From assembly GCA_018267625.1 (NCBI GenBank), contig JAFDYC010000035.1:1-64000 (forward strand): DNA of 64,000 nucleotides. The letters are read 5' to 3'. This document shows positions 18,123 to 27,549 of the stretch, one piece after another. Position 1 is the stretch's first letter, and every line of letters begins with the position of its first letter. Source of the DNA: Bacteroidota bacterium. GTDB taxonomy: Bacteria > Bacteroidota > Bacteroidia > Chitinophagales > Chitinophagaceae. Both the position numbers and the translations under genes were made by a program. The notes below the pieces were generated by a model that was not told where the DNA came from, ran no database searches, and saw only the letters and a list, made by a program, of their open reading frames with translations.

Positions 18123-19664
18123 TCATCGTTCTGCCGGAGGCATCTCCCGAATCATGCTTTCTATATAGGCCACTTCGGCTTCATTGATGCCGTATTTCGC
18201 ATACAGCTTTTCATCGCTCCAGGCCTGGCAGAAATCCTGAACGGGAACCCAGGTGTAGGTGGAACGGGTAGCATGCTGGGTAATTTTTCTTAGGGAAACC
18301 AGAAAGCGGAAAAAGCGGCTACGCAAATAGCTGTCTAAGTGTTCCGCTTCCTCTTTTGAAGGCAGAAAAAAGAAGAGATAAGATTGGGTGCATGCCGAAG
18401 GCGAGGCCACGAGGAGTGATTGGCCCAATACGGAATCAGGTATCCGCTGCCCACCATCCGAACCGGCTTGTGGGATTAATAGCTTCCAGGTGTCCACCAG
18501 GTGGGCGCTCTTGGTCACGGCTTCGCGGGCTATCCAGCCGGTGCTTCGTTTACCGCTGCGTATGTAGTGCAGGGGCACATCGCCGGGTTGCTGCTTCGCA
18601 TGAAAACCGTCGAAGTTGGAAGTCCAGCCAAACTCTTTATCCACCGACAATATCTCGGTGATGGAAGCTTCCTTTCGGGCCAGCACTTTTCGAAGAATGC
18701 TCAGGGCACGGCTATCGCGAACGAACACGTCAAACTCACGCAGGTCGCGGCTAAAAGGCCCGGCCACATCCTCGCCGCGAATGCTGGTTACCGCGCAGTC
18801 GCCTTCGCTGTCGCGCTCCCAGAGAAAATAGCAGACGCCCCCCTTCACCTCCACACCCGGGAACACCTCGCTCGCCACGGGATAATCCACCAGCCTGCGA
18901 ATGTGCCGGTCGGCCAGCATGTCTTTTCGAAACTCAGAAAGGCCCAGCCCGCTGGCCATCCAGCGCGAGGGGATAATCATGCAGAGAAAACGTGGCTTCA
19001 GCTTTTTGGCCTGCTCTACAAATCGGTTGTAGATAGGAATATCGCGGGTGCCGCCGTCGGAGCCTAACTGATAAGGCGGGTTTCCGATGATGACGTCAAA
19101 CTTCATGTGAAATAATTTTTCGGGTTCGTGGGTGTGGATGAAGGGATAGGCGTAGGTCTCGAGGGCCTCTTCGCGGTTGTAGGCTTCCTGGCTGGCGCCG
19201 CAAAAAACGCAGCGGCCTTCCTTCCAGGTGTGGGCCAGACGGCGGTGCTGGATGAGGCCCTGGGCATCGCTAAAAGCCGTGCAATAGCTGTAAGGGCCGT
19301 TGGCCGTTTTAGCGGCATAGACCGAGCGGCGGCTCATCAGCCCGGTCAGTTCCGTGATGGCAAGTCCGTAAACCTGACGGGTGAAGATGTGGTTGGCGCG
19401 GGCCTGCACCTCAGGCATCCGGGTTTCGAGGCCGGCCATAAGCCGCTTCGTGATTTCGCGCAGGAAGACGCCGCTCTTGCAGCCAGGGTCGAGGAAGGTA
19501 GAGTCGGGGTTTTGGAACAGTTCCTGCGGCAGCATGTCGAGGATGCGGTTGGCCAGGGCCGGGGGCGTAAACACCTCATCGTTGCTGAGGTTGGCCAGGC
19601 AGGAGAGGACATCGGGGTTGTAAGCAGATTCGGTCAAGGCACAATGTATTTTCTGATTCGGCAA
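18123..19664 (-). CDS. Eco57I-like N6-adenine DNA methyltransferase
   Basis: 513 residues from a TTG start at 19664: an in-frame stop lies 4 nt upstream and no ATG occurs before residue 44, so TTG is needed to keep the motif X region DEVFTPPALANRIL. SAM-binding motif I is FLDPGCKSGVFL (57-68); the usual DPxCGSG has Lys for Gly here. Catalytic motif IV NPPY is at 195-198 (DVIIGNPPYQLG). Between them is C152-V-F-C155 followed by His177 and His179, a possible zinc site. The C-terminal half would be the target-recognition part. It modifies host DNA to protect it from the helicase-nuclease encoded downstream. Confidence 0.88.
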   Translation of the reverse strand: MPNQKIHCALTESAYNPDVLSCLANLSNDEVFTPPALANRILDMLPQELFQNPDSTFLDPGCKSGVFLREITKRLMAGLETRMPEVQARANHIFTRQVYGLAITELTGLMSRRSVYAAKTANGPYSYCTAFSDAQGLIQHRRLAHTWKEGRCVFCGASQEAYNREEALETYAYPFIHTHEPEKLFHMKFDVIIGNPPYQLGSDGGTRDIPIYNRFVEQAKKLKPRFLCMIIPSRWMASGLGLSEFRKDMLADRHIRRLVDYPVASEVFPGVEVKGGVCYFLWERDSEGDCAVTSIRGEDVAGPFSRDLREFDVFVRDSRALSILRKVLARKEASITEILSVDKEFGWTSNFDGFHAKQQPGDVPLHYIRSGKRSTGWIAREAVTKSAHLVDTWKLLIPQAGSDGGQRIPDSVLGQSLLVASPSACTQSYLFFFLPSKEEAEHLDSYLRSRFFRFLVSLRKITQHATRSTYTWVPVQDFCQAWSDEKLYAKYGINEAEVAYIESMIREMPPAER

Positions 19665-19699
19665 TGATTAGCTCTTTGGAAAATAGAATCAGGCTTCAT

Positions 19700-20368
19700 T
19701 CATTCCTGCTGTGCAATGTTGAGGTAATGAACCAGCGGATATTCCCGCACCGGCTCAGCGATGTGCGCAGGTTGGTTTTCATCGGAAAACATAGCCAGTT
19801 GGCGCACAGGCTCCAGCAGGTAGGCCAGTTCAAAATCCCGTCGTTTCAGCAGGCTGCCATTCACGGCGCTCCACTCCGAAAACACAATAGGCGAAGCATC
19901 GTTTCCGCCCGGCATACGCAGGCTGAGCGCATCCCCCCAAAGGATATTTTTTGAAAGAATAAAGCGTGCCGAGGCGCGGGCTTCATCCTTTGCCTTTGTG
20001 CCCAGTGCGGTGGAATAAGCGGCGTCCCAAATGGAGTAAAGCCGCTGGCGGCATTCGTCCACATTGTCCGGCAAAATGTCAATGCCGTAGATGCTGGTGA
20101 GTGCGAGGATGGCGTAACGCTCATATTCCAAAGGGCTGGAACGGTAGCGTTCATATACTACTCTAAGCTTTCTGGAAAGGATTTCAGCAAGAAAATTACC
20201 CGTTCCGCAGGCCGGTTCAAGGAAGCGGCTGTCAATGCGGGCGGCCTCATCATTCACGAGCTCAATCATCGCCCGCACCTCGCGCTGGGCTGTGAAGACC
20301 TCGCCATGGTCGGCGATGCGCTGGCGGGATTTGATGTGGCGATTAGGAAGAGCGTTGGGATCCGTCAC
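19700..20368 (-). CDS. Small SAM-methyltransferase-like subunit lacking motif IV
   Basis: 222 residues from GTG 20368; an in-frame stop at 20393-20395 rules out a longer form and there is no early ATG. Motif X-like HGEVFTAQREVRAMI (residues 21-35) and motif I FLEPACGTGNFL (49-60) are intact, and SIYGIDILPDNVDECRQRL fits motif II. No NPPY or DPPY catalytic motif follows, so the protein can probably bind SAM but not transfer a methyl group to adenine by itself. It ends 35 bp before the Eco57I-like methylase gene and probably works with it. A truncated methylase is the alternative, but the compact clean ending argues against it. Confidence 0.75.
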   Translation of the reverse strand: MTDPNALPNRHIKSRQRIADHGEVFTAQREVRAMIELVNDEAARIDSRFLEPACGTGNFLAEILSRKLRVVYERYRSSPLEYERYAILALTSIYGIDILPDNVDECRQRLYSIWDAAYSTALGTKAKDEARASARFILSKNILWGDALSLRMPGGNDASPIVFSEWSAVNGSLLKRRDFELAYLLEPVRQLAMFSDENQPAHIAEPVREYPLVHYLNIAQQE

Positions 20369-20474
20369 GAGGCTGGGCTGAGGTGGGCAAACTTAGGCGG
20401 AACCTGATATACCTACAGGAGCACTTCATCTGATTCTTTGTCCAAGTAATCCAAGTGCATCCCCCCGCAACCAA

Positions 20475-20482
20475 TATCTTTG
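20475..20482 (+). promoter_or_regulatory. Candidate -7 box for the pyrophosphatase gene
   Basis: TATCTTTG matches TAnnTTTG and lies 32 bp before the start codon, a normal spacing. No TTG box at the ideal distance is obvious; a TTTG at 20437-20440 is too far. Confidence 0.45.
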
Positions 20483-20514
20483 CGCACTTTTCAAAAAATC
20501 ACTGCACTTAATAG

Positions 20515-22800
20515 ATGAATAAGGACGTACTCCTGTACCTCATGCCCGCTTGTGGGGTAGTGGGCCTTTTGTTTACAGCCGTCAAAAGTTCCTGGGTCAG
20601 CAAACAGGACGCCGGCTCGGACCGGATGAAAGAGATAGCCCGTTATATCGCGGAAGGCGCCATGGCTTTCCTGAGGGCTGAATGGAAAATATTAAGCTAT
20701 TTCGCTGCCATCGCCGCTCTGTTGCTGGGAGTTCTGGGGGCCGCCAATGAAGGCAGTCACTGGAGTATTGCCATTTCCTTTTTGCTGGGTGCGGTTTTCT
20801 CCGCCACGGCAGGCTATATCGGCATGAACATCGCCACGAAAGCCAATGTGCGCACGGCTCAGGCGGCGCGCACTTCACTGAGCAAAGCCTTAGCAGTCTC
20901 GTTCACAGGCGGCTCCGTGATGGGTCTGGGCGTGGCGGGCCTGGCGGTGCTGGGCCTGGGCGGCTTGTTTATCGTTTTGCTGAAAATGTTTGCCCCGGAT
21001 GCGCTTTCGAATACGCATGAAGTGGCCCGCGCCATTGAAGTGCTGACCGGCTTCTCCCTGGGCGCTGAAAGCATTGCCCTCTTTGCCCGTGTGGGCGGTG
21101 GCATCTATACAAAGGCTGCCGACGTAGGCGCCGACCTGGTCGGTAAAGTAGAAGCCGGCATCCCGGAAGATGACCCCCGCAACCCGGCAACCATCGCCGA
21201 TAACGTAGGCGACAATGTGGGCGATGTGGCCGGCATGGGTGCTGACTTGTTTGGCTCTTATGTAGCCACCGTCTTAGCCACCATCGTGCTGGGCCATGAG
21301 GTGACTGCAGACGCAGCCGGATTGACCCCCCTTAGCGACGGACTGTCCGGTTTTTCACCCATCATCCTGCCCATGATCATCGCAGGCATCGGGGTGCTCT
21401 TTTCCATCATCGGCACCTTCTTTGTCCGTATTTCAGAAAATGCAGGCATCAATACGGCTGCAGTTCAAAAGGCCCTCAACATGGGTAACTGGGGCTCGAT
21501 AATTCTCACGGCTATCGCTTCTTATTTCTTAGTTCAATTTCTGCTGCCGCAGGATATGTGGCTACGGGGCCACGGCTTTACCCGGGGCGGCGTATTCGGC
21601 GCCATCATGGTAGGCCTCATTGTCGGCACGCTGATGAGCCTGATTACGGAGCATTACACCGCCATGGGTAAACGACCGGTGATGTCCATCATCCGCCAGT
21701 CATCCACCGGCCACGCTACCAATGTCATCGGCGGCCTGGCTGTGGGCATGGAGTCCACCTTATGGCCGGTGCTGGTGCTGGCAGGCGGCATCTATGGTTC
21801 TTACTGGTGTGCGGGCTTATATGGCGTAGCCATTGCCGCTGCCGGCATGATGGCCACCACAGCGATGCAGCTCGCCATAGATGCCTTCGGGCCTATTGCG
21901 GACAACGCAGGCGGCATCGCTGAAATGAGTGAACTGCCTAAAGAAGTGCGTGAAAAAACGGATGTACTGGATGCCGTGGGCAACACCACTGCTGCTACCG
22001 GTAAAGGCTTCGCTATCGCCTCTGCAGCACTCACTGCCCTGGCTCTTTTCGCTGCCTTCGTAGGTATCGCCAAGATTGATGGCATTGACATCTACCGGGC
22101 CGATGTATTGGCTGGCTTGTTTGTAGGAGCCATGATTCCCTTCATCTTTTCATCGCTGGCCATCCGTGCGGTAGGCCAGGCTGCTATGGCTATGGTGGAA
22201 GAAGTGCGTCGCCAGTTCCGCACGATTCCAGGAATCATGGAAGGAACCGGCAAGCCGGAATACGACAAGTGCGTGGCCATATCCACCAATGCTTCTATCC
22301 GGAAAATGATGTTGCCGGGAGCCATTGCGATCGTGTCGCCGCTGATTATGGGCTTCATCTTCGGCCCTGAAGTGCTGGGTGGCTTCCTGGCCGGCGCTAC
22401 CGTGAGTGGGGTGCTGATGGGCATGTTCCAGAATAACGCCGGCGGCGCTTGGGACAATGCCAAGAAGAGTTTTGAAAAAGGCGTGGACATCAATGGCGAA
22501 ACCTTCTACAAAAAAAGCGAACCGCACAAGGCCTCGGTTACGGGCGACACCGTGGGCGACCCCTTCAAAGACACTTCCGGCCCTTCGATGAATATCCTCA
22601 TTAAGCTCATGAGCATTGTGAGCCTCGTCATTGCGCCGACACTGGCGACCCTCCATGCCCACCAAATCCAGGAACGCCGCCAGGATAAACTGAAAATCTT
22701 AGAGCATCTGGAAAGCACCAGCCTCCAACAGACACCCCAGCCAAGTGCCTTCAACTGGTACGATTTCGACCGGCACGATGCACCGGTGAAAAGCTTGTAA
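20515..22800 (+). CDS. hppA: Membrane-bound pyrophosphatase, K+-dependent type (Na+ and/or H+ pumping)
   Basis: 761 residues, about 15-16 transmembrane helices. It hydrolyses cytoplasmic pyrophosphate and pumps ions outward. Signatures: [29 protein letters not shown] in the acidic loop, and a C-terminal GGAWDNAKK. At the position that separates subfamilies the sequence reads [10 protein letters not shown] (489-498), with Ala493 where K+-independent H+ pumps have Lys, so it should need K+. Many K+-dependent bacterial members pump Na+, or Na+ plus H+; which applies here is not decided by what I can read. Monocistronic, with its own terminator downstream. Confidence 0.95.
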   Translation: MNKDVLLYLMPACGVVGLLFTAVKSSWVSKQDAGSDRMKEIARYIAEGAMAFLRAEWKILSYFAAIAALLLGVLGAANEGSHWSIAISFLLGAVFSATAGYIGMNIATKANVRTAQAARTSLSKALAVSFTGGSVMGLGVAGLAVLGLGGLFIVLLKMFAPDALSNTHEVARAIEVLTGFSLGAESIALFARVGGGIYTKAADVGADLVGKVEAGIPEDDPRNPATIADNVGDNVGDVAGMGADLFGSYVATVLATIVLGHEVTADAAGLTPLSDGLSGFSPIILPMIIAGIGVLFSIIGTFFVRISENAGINTAAVQKALNMGNWGSIILTAIASYFLVQFLLPQDMWLRGHGFTRGGVFGAIMVGLIVGTLMSLITEHYTAMGKRPVMSIIRQSSTGHATNVIGGLAVGMESTLWPVLVLAGGIYGSYWCAGLYGVAIAAAGMMATTAMQLAIDAFGPIADNAGGIAEMSELPKEVREKTDVLDAVGNTTAATGKGFAIASAALTALALFAAFVGIAKIDGIDIYRADVLAGLFVGAMIPFIFSSLAIRAVGQAAMAMVEEVRRQFRTIPGIMEGTGKPEYDKCVAISTNASIRKMMLPGAIAIVSPLIMGFIFGPEVLGGFLAGATVSGVLMGMFQNNAGGAWDNAKKSFEKGVDINGETFYKKSEPHKASVTGDTVGDPFKDTSGPSMNILIKLMSIVSLVIAPTLATLHAHQIQERRQDKLKILEHLESTSLQQTPQPSAFNWYDFDRHDAPVKSL

Positions 22801-22812
22801 TCTTTCTTTTCA

Positions 22813-22844
22813 GAAGCTGCCTCCACCCGGCAGCTTCTTCTTTT
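22813..22844 (+). terminator. Intrinsic terminator after the pyrophosphatase gene
   Basis: GAAGCTGCC pairs with GGCAGCTTC around a 7-base loop, followed by TTCTTTT. It lies 13 bp after the stop codon. Confidence 0.85.
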
Positions 22845-23050
22845 GATGCCTAAAAGGCCGGGCGTTTCTGTACTGAAGAAGGAAGGCCGCCGAGCAAATC
22901 AGCCCCTACTATGGGAGCAGCCTTTAGGGGCAAAAGCCCGCAACCTGCGTTGCTGAAACAAGTTCTGAACAAGCTGCAACAACAGTTCCATCAGGGCACA
23001 AAAGCAGGTTTTCAATAAATCTCCAAAAGGAACATGAATCCGATTGGGAA

Positions 23051-24085
23051 TTATTCCGGGATGCCAATTACAACATCGCCGCCGATGGCATGGCCGGTGC
23101 AGGTGAGCACACGGCCGGCCCGCAAGTCTTGTTCGGTGAGTACCTCATCGTAGCTCATCCAGACTTTCCCGGAGCGGCAATGGGCGGTGCAGCTCCCGCA
23201 CTGGCCGGCTTCGCAACTGTACGGCAGCACAATGCCCGCGGCCAGTGCACTCTTCAGGATGCTATCCGGGTATTGCGTCACAAAATGATGCACGTGTCCT
23301 GCCAGATGGAGCTCAACCCTGTGTGCTTCGCGGTCCACCGGAGGGTGCAAGTGCCGCTCTTTTTGAATGACAAACGCTTCCCGGCGCACAGAACCGGCAG
23401 GTACACCGGCTTCCTGTAGCAGCATTTGCAGCAGCCACATGTAGGATTTAGGGCCGCAGAGGTAGCAAAGCACCTTTGAGGCATTTTCTTTCAAAAGAGC
23501 AGCTTTCAAAAAAGGGAAGGAGGCCCTGGAAAGCCGCGCCCGCAGCAGGTCTTGTGCGTTGCTCCACAGGTTCAGCAACTCAAAACGCCGGGCATACTTT
23601 ACTTGTAAAGCTTCCAGCTCGGGGCCGAAGACGGTGTGCTGCTGGCTGTGATTGCTGTAGAGCAAAACCACACGCTTCACTTGCGACTGATGCAGGAGGG
23701 CTTTGAGCAAGGAATAGATGGGCGTGATGCCGATACCTGCGGCAAACAGCCAAATTGCATCAACGGATTCGAGCGCATTGGGAAGGGTAAACAGGCCCGT
23801 GGCGTAACCGCTGCTTTCGAGTTCATCACCCACACGAGCCTGGTCTATCAGCCAGCGCGACATCAGGCCGTTGTCCACACGCTTGACGGTGATGGCGGGG
23901 CGGGCATCTACGCCGGGTGTGGTGGAAAAAGAATACGAACGACGCTGCGGATGCTGCGCTGTGCCGGTGCTGAAGGTTAGGAACTGGCCGGCCTGGTACT
24001 GGATTTCACTGCCATCGGCAGGCTCTAAGAAAAAAGTTTTGACGCCGGGAAGTTCTTCGTGGATGGCAGCAATGCGGAGCGTCAT
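23051..24085 (-). CDS. Ferredoxin-NADP reductase-like protein with C-terminal 2Fe-2S domain (PaaE-like)
   Basis: 344 residues. It has an N-terminal FAD domain with RRSYSFST (about residues 48-55), an NAD(P)-binding domain with FAAGIGITPIYSLLKALL and YLCGPKSYM, and a C-terminal plant-type ferredoxin domain with cysteines 291, 296, 299 and 329 (CEAGQCGSC, then LTC). The architecture is that of PaaE and hybrid-cluster-protein reductases, which pass electrons from NADPH through FAD to a 2Fe-2S centre. No oxygenase genes are nearby, so the partner is unknown. It lies 23 bp downstream of the ABC-F gene, so the two may be cotranscribed. Confidence 0.9.
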   Translation of the reverse strand: MTLRIAAIHEELPGVKTFFLEPADGSEIQYQAGQFLTFSTGTAQHPQRRSYSFSTTPGVDARPAITVKRVDNGLMSRWLIDQARVGDELESSGYATGLFTLPNALESVDAIWLFAAGIGITPIYSLLKALLHQSQVKRVVLLYSNHSQQHTVFGPELEALQVKYARRFELLNLWSNAQDLLRARLSRASFPFLKAALLKENASKVLCYLCGPKSYMWLLQMLLQEAGVPAGSVRREAFVIQKERHLHPPVDREAHRVELHLAGHVHHFVTQYPDSILKSALAAGIVLPYSCEAGQCGSCTAHCRSGKVWMSYDEVLTEQDLRAGRVLTCTGHAIGGDVVIGIPE

Positions 24086-24108
24086 GGTCTGCGAAAGTAG
24101 TGTAGGTC

Positions 24109-25998
24109 TTACGTCCCCTCGTTCAGCTCCAGCCAGCGCATTTCCTTTTCTTCCAGCGTCTCTGAAATATCCGTCAGCCGGGCCGTCATTGCCTGAAGCT
24201 GCTCATAGGCCGGACCGGCGCTCATGTCGGTCGTGATGCGTGCGCGTTCTGCTTCCAGCGCGGGAATGTCTCGTTCCAATTGCTCCAGTTCGCGCTGCTC
24301 TTTGAATGAGCGTTTTTTGGGCTTTGCAGGCGAAGCAGTAGGGGCTGCCTGCCTGGATTCTGTGGGTGCTGTGTTTTGTTTTTCTTCCCTTTCTGCAAGC
24401 TCTTGTTCGCGTTGCCAAAGGCGATAGTTGGAATAGTTGCCTGGAAAATCGCGCACCTGGCCTTCTCCCTCAAACACCAGCAGATGGTCCACGAGCCGGT
24501 CCATGAAATAGCGGTCGTGGCTGACGATGAGGAGGCAGCCGGGGTAGTCGCTCAGGAAATTTTCCAGGACAGCCAGGGTGGCCAGGTCGAGGTCGTTGGT
24601 GGGCTCGTCGAGGATGAGGAAGTTGGGATTCCGAAACAGGATGGCCAGCAATTGCAGGCGCTTTTTTTCGCCGCCACTGAGGGCGGACAGGTAGGTGTAT
24701 TGCTGTTCGGGGCTGAAAAGAAAGGTTTGCAGGAACTGCGCTGCACTCAGGCTACCGCCATTGGCCAAAGGGAAATTATCCGCGATGTCTTTTACATACT
24801 CGATGACGCGCATGTCTTCTTTTATCTCCAGGCCAGCTTGCGAGAAATGGCCAAACACCACGGTGTCGCCAATATTGATTTTGCCGCTGTCCTGAGCTTC
24901 CTCGCCCAGCAACATGCGCAGGAACGTGCTCTTGCCCGCTCCGTTTTTCCCAATGACGCCAACACGCTCCCCTCTCTTGAACGTGTAGTCGAAACCGTGG
25001 AGGATGACCTTATGTTCGCCATAGCTTTTATAGACTTTCTTCAGCTCCGCCACCTTGCCGCCGAGGCGGTTCATCTTCACCTGGAGCGACACTTGCGCAT
25101 CTTCCATTTTCTGTTTTGCGCGGGCTTCTACTTCATAAAAATGCTGCTCGCGGCTGCGGCTCTTTGTAGTTCGGGCTTTGGGTTGCTTACGCATCCACTC
25201 AAGCTCTTTGCGATATACGTTGCGCGCCTTGTCTATGGAGGCCGTCTGGCTTTCAATGCGGGCGGCTTTGTTTTCTAAAAAGCTGTCGTAATCGCCGCGG
25301 TGGGTGTATAGCGTAGAGCCATCAAGTTCCCATATTTCATCACAGACGGCATCCAGGAAATAGCGGTCGTGGGTGACCAGCAGCAGGGTCACTTTTTCTT
25401 GGTTCAGGTAATGCTCCAGCCATTCCACCATGCCGATGTCGAGGTGGTTTGTCGGTTCGTCCATGATGAGCAACACATGACGGTGCTCAAAGCCGATGTC
25501 AATCAATGTTTGCGCCAGGGCCACCCGTTTGCGTTGGCCGCCGGAAAGCGTTTTCATGGGCTGGTCGAGCTGATGAATCTGGAGCTTGCCGAGGATCTGC
25601 TTCACCTTGGCATCGAAGTCCCAGGCGTTGAGCTCGTCCATGCGCGGGATAAGTTCGCCCAGTGCGTTGGCATTGCCGGTGGCGGCGGCCTGCTCATACT
25701 CTTTGATAGCGCTGATGACGGGATGCTCGTAGTGAAAAATATTTTCCAATACGCTGAGGTCTTCCTGGAATTGCGGGTCCTGCTCAAACAGCGCTACGTT
25801 GACATCCTTGTGCATCCAGACACTGCCTTCGTCCGCCGTTTCATTTCCGGAAAGAATGCGCAGGAGGGTGCTCTTGCCCGAGCCATTTTTTGCCACCAGC
25901 GCTATTTTATCGCCTTCAGAAATATGGAAGCTGATACCCTGAAATAGGGGGCGGATGCCGAAAGATTTACTGAGGTTTTCAACCGAAACATAGTGCAT
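24109..25998 (-). CDS. ABC-F ATPase, Uup-like
   Basis: 629 residues starting at ATG 25998 (MHYVSVENLSKSFG). Two ABC ATPase domains lack membrane segments: Walker A AKNGSGKST (37-45) and GKNGAGKST in the second domain, with LSGGQRKR and LSGGEKKR signatures and DEPTNHLD and DEPTNDLD Walker B motifs. A charged linker joins the domains (ABC-F P-site tRNA interaction region). The C-terminal 85 residues (EQRELEQLERDIPALEAERA onward) form a coiled coil typical of Uup. Family members act on the ribosome or in DNA-related processes rather than transport. Confidence 0.92.
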   Translation of the reverse strand: MHYVSVENLSKSFGIRPLFQGISFHISEGDKIALVAKNGSGKSTLLRILSGNETADEGSVWMHKDVNVALFEQDPQFQEDLSVLENIFHYEHPVISAIKEYEQAAATGNANALGELIPRMDELNAWDFDAKVKQILGKLQIHQLDQPMKTLSGGQRKRVALAQTLIDIGFEHRHVLLIMDEPTNHLDIGMVEWLEHYLNQEKVTLLLVTHDRYFLDAVCDEIWELDGSTLYTHRGDYDSFLENKAARIESQTASIDKARNVYRKELEWMRKQPKARTTKSRSREQHFYEVEARAKQKMEDAQVSLQVKMNRLGGKVAELKKVYKSYGEHKVILHGFDYTFKRGERVGVIGKNGAGKSTFLRMLLGEEAQDSGKINIGDTVVFGHFSQAGLEIKEDMRVIEYVKDIADNFPLANGGSLSAAQFLQTFLFSPEQQYTYLSALSGGEKKRLQLLAILFRNPNFLILDEPTNDLDLATLAVLENFLSDYPGCLLIVSHDRYFMDRLVDHLLVFEGEGQVRDFPGNYSNYRLWQREQELAEREEKQNTAPTESRQAAPTASPAKPKKRSFKEQRELEQLERDIPALEAERARITTDMSAGPAYEQLQAMTARLTDISETLEEKEMRWLELNEGT

Positions 25999-26255
25999 AG
26001 CAGGCCGCAAAAGAATGGAAAAAGCAACAGCCAAAATGCAAAAGCAGGGAAACGTTGCTGATGGTGAAAGGGACAAAAAGCAAGTTGGGTTTCAAGCATT
26101 CCCAAAAATTAAATGTCAAATCACCGTTAAAAAACGCAGGTAGGATTCTGCATATTTCCGAACCTTTACCGCACATTTTGTTTGTGCACAGGCGCCAAAA
26201 GTGGTTTCCCTGCGCGTTCCGGTTATTTTATTGTTCACCCAAATTTTTTTCAAGC

Positions 26256-27479
26256 ATGAATCGAATTAGGTTACACTCCGGACTCGCCGTAACAACGGCC
26301 ATCGAAAATTTCTGCCCCCCCCCCACCCCGCGCGTGGTGGCAATTAAAAGTTTCGGCGGAGGGAAAATCGCGACAACAGATTACCTATGGGAACACCGGG
26401 CGGTATCGCTTGATTGCTCACTGTATCAATTGGAACTTACCGCCAGCCATCCTTCCGGCATGACGCAATATTTCAACTGGAGCAATGGCGTGAGCGGGCA
26501 GCGCGATACCATCTATGCCGGCGGCCCTTATCGCCTCTGGTACACCGACCCCTACGGCTGCGTGTCCTACACCACGGTCAGCGTGCCGTATGCACCAGAG
26601 AGCTATTTTGACTGGTTCCCCACGGGTTGCTACGATGTTTGCTATGAGCAACTCCCGCTAACGATGTACGGCCCGCCCGATGTATTTGCAGCCTGGTCCT
26701 GGATGCACAATGGCGGCCCGGTCAGTAGCGGAACGCATAGTGTGATGGCGCCGCTCGCCATTACCGGTGCAGGCACGTATAGCGCCACCTTGGATAACGG
26801 GCTTTGTTCGGACACGACGGACAAGCTGAATGTGAACGTGGTCAGTTGCGACAACTGCCCGCCGCTCATCCTGAATGGCAACGCAGTATGTGACCCGTCC
26901 GTACCCGGGGGCTATATCGTGAATCTGACCTTGAACGTTACCTTCCCGAACACCAATTGTACCATCGGCACCCGCATTGGGCCAACCGTGCCCTTTAGTG
27001 CCTTTTTCAGTACGCCCGGGGCATACCCGCTAACCCTGAACTTCACCACACTCAGCATCCCACCACCGGCCACAGCCACCATTATGGTACGGTACTTTGT
27101 AACGAACCACGGTGTTACACAGGAATGCTACGACACCCTGCAACTCAGCTTGCCGGATTGCACGGGCCAATGGCCGCCCCAGCGTCAAACTCAAAATGGA
27201 CCACTTACCGGTTCCGCCGATGGGATGATGGTATATCCCAATCCCGCCAGCCACACAGTGGGTGTGAGTTACAACTTCGGCACCACCTCAATCGGTGAAA
27301 ACTCAAGGCGAATCGTCGTTTACGACATGATGGGAAGGCCGGTTTATACCGCCAGAGTTAGTGATGCCATTGGCAACCTGAGCATTCCAGTGGACTGGAT
27401 GGCCGCGGCCGTGTATATCGTGCGTATGGAAAAGAATGGCAGGACGGTTCATGCACAGCGCTTGACCATTACCCATTAA
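26256..27479 (+). CDS. T9SS sorting-domain protein lacking a signal peptide (5' end probably damaged)
   Basis: 407 residues from ATG 26256; the frame is open to 26055 but no upstream start gives a signal peptide either. The C-terminus is a clear Por/T9SS sorting domain (MVYPNPASHTVGVSY onward, ending in YIVRMEKNGRTVHAQRLTI). The middle holds Ig-like beta domains with paired cysteines (WSNGVSGQRDTI, DPYGCVSY). A T9SS cargo must carry a Sec signal, so its absence suggests a lost or frameshifted N-terminus. A run of ten C at 26315-26324 lies exactly where the normal sequence seems to begin. It is followed by a terminator and then by another broken T9SS gene. Confidence 0.7.
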   Translation: MNRIRLHSGLAVTTAIENFCPPPTPRVVAIKSFGGGKIATTDYLWEHRAVSLDCSLYQLELTASHPSGMTQYFNWSNGVSGQRDTIYAGGPYRLWYTDPYGCVSYTTVSVPYAPESYFDWFPTGCYDVCYEQLPLTMYGPPDVFAAWSWMHNGGPVSSGTHSVMAPLAITGAGTYSATLDNGLCSDTTDKLNVNVVSCDNCPPLILNGNAVCDPSVPGGYIVNLTLNVTFPNTNCTIGTRIGPTVPFSAFFSTPGAYPLTLNFTTLSIPPPATATIMVRYFVTNHGVTQECYDTLQLSLPDCTGQWPPQRQTQNGPLTGSADGMMVYPNPASHTVGVSYNFGTTSIGENSRRIVVYDMMGRPVYTARVSDAIGNLSIPVDWMAAAVYIVRMEKNGRTVHAQRLTITH

Positions 27480-27491
27480 TGTAAGTGTAAA

Positions 27492-27528
27492 AAGCAGGGC
27501 TGCACTATGTAGCCCTGCTTACTTTTTT
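27492..27528 (+). terminator. Intrinsic terminator
   Basis: AAGCAGGGCT pairs with AGCCCTGCTT around a 9-base loop, followed by ACTTTTTT. It lies 13 bp after the T9SS gene stop. Confidence 0.85.
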
Positions 27529-27549
27529 ACAACAAAACCAACAACAACC

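Noticed and set aside
22845..23050. Possible small gene or riboswitch between pyrophosphatase and reductase
   Set aside because: No coding pattern or known aptamer structure recognised.
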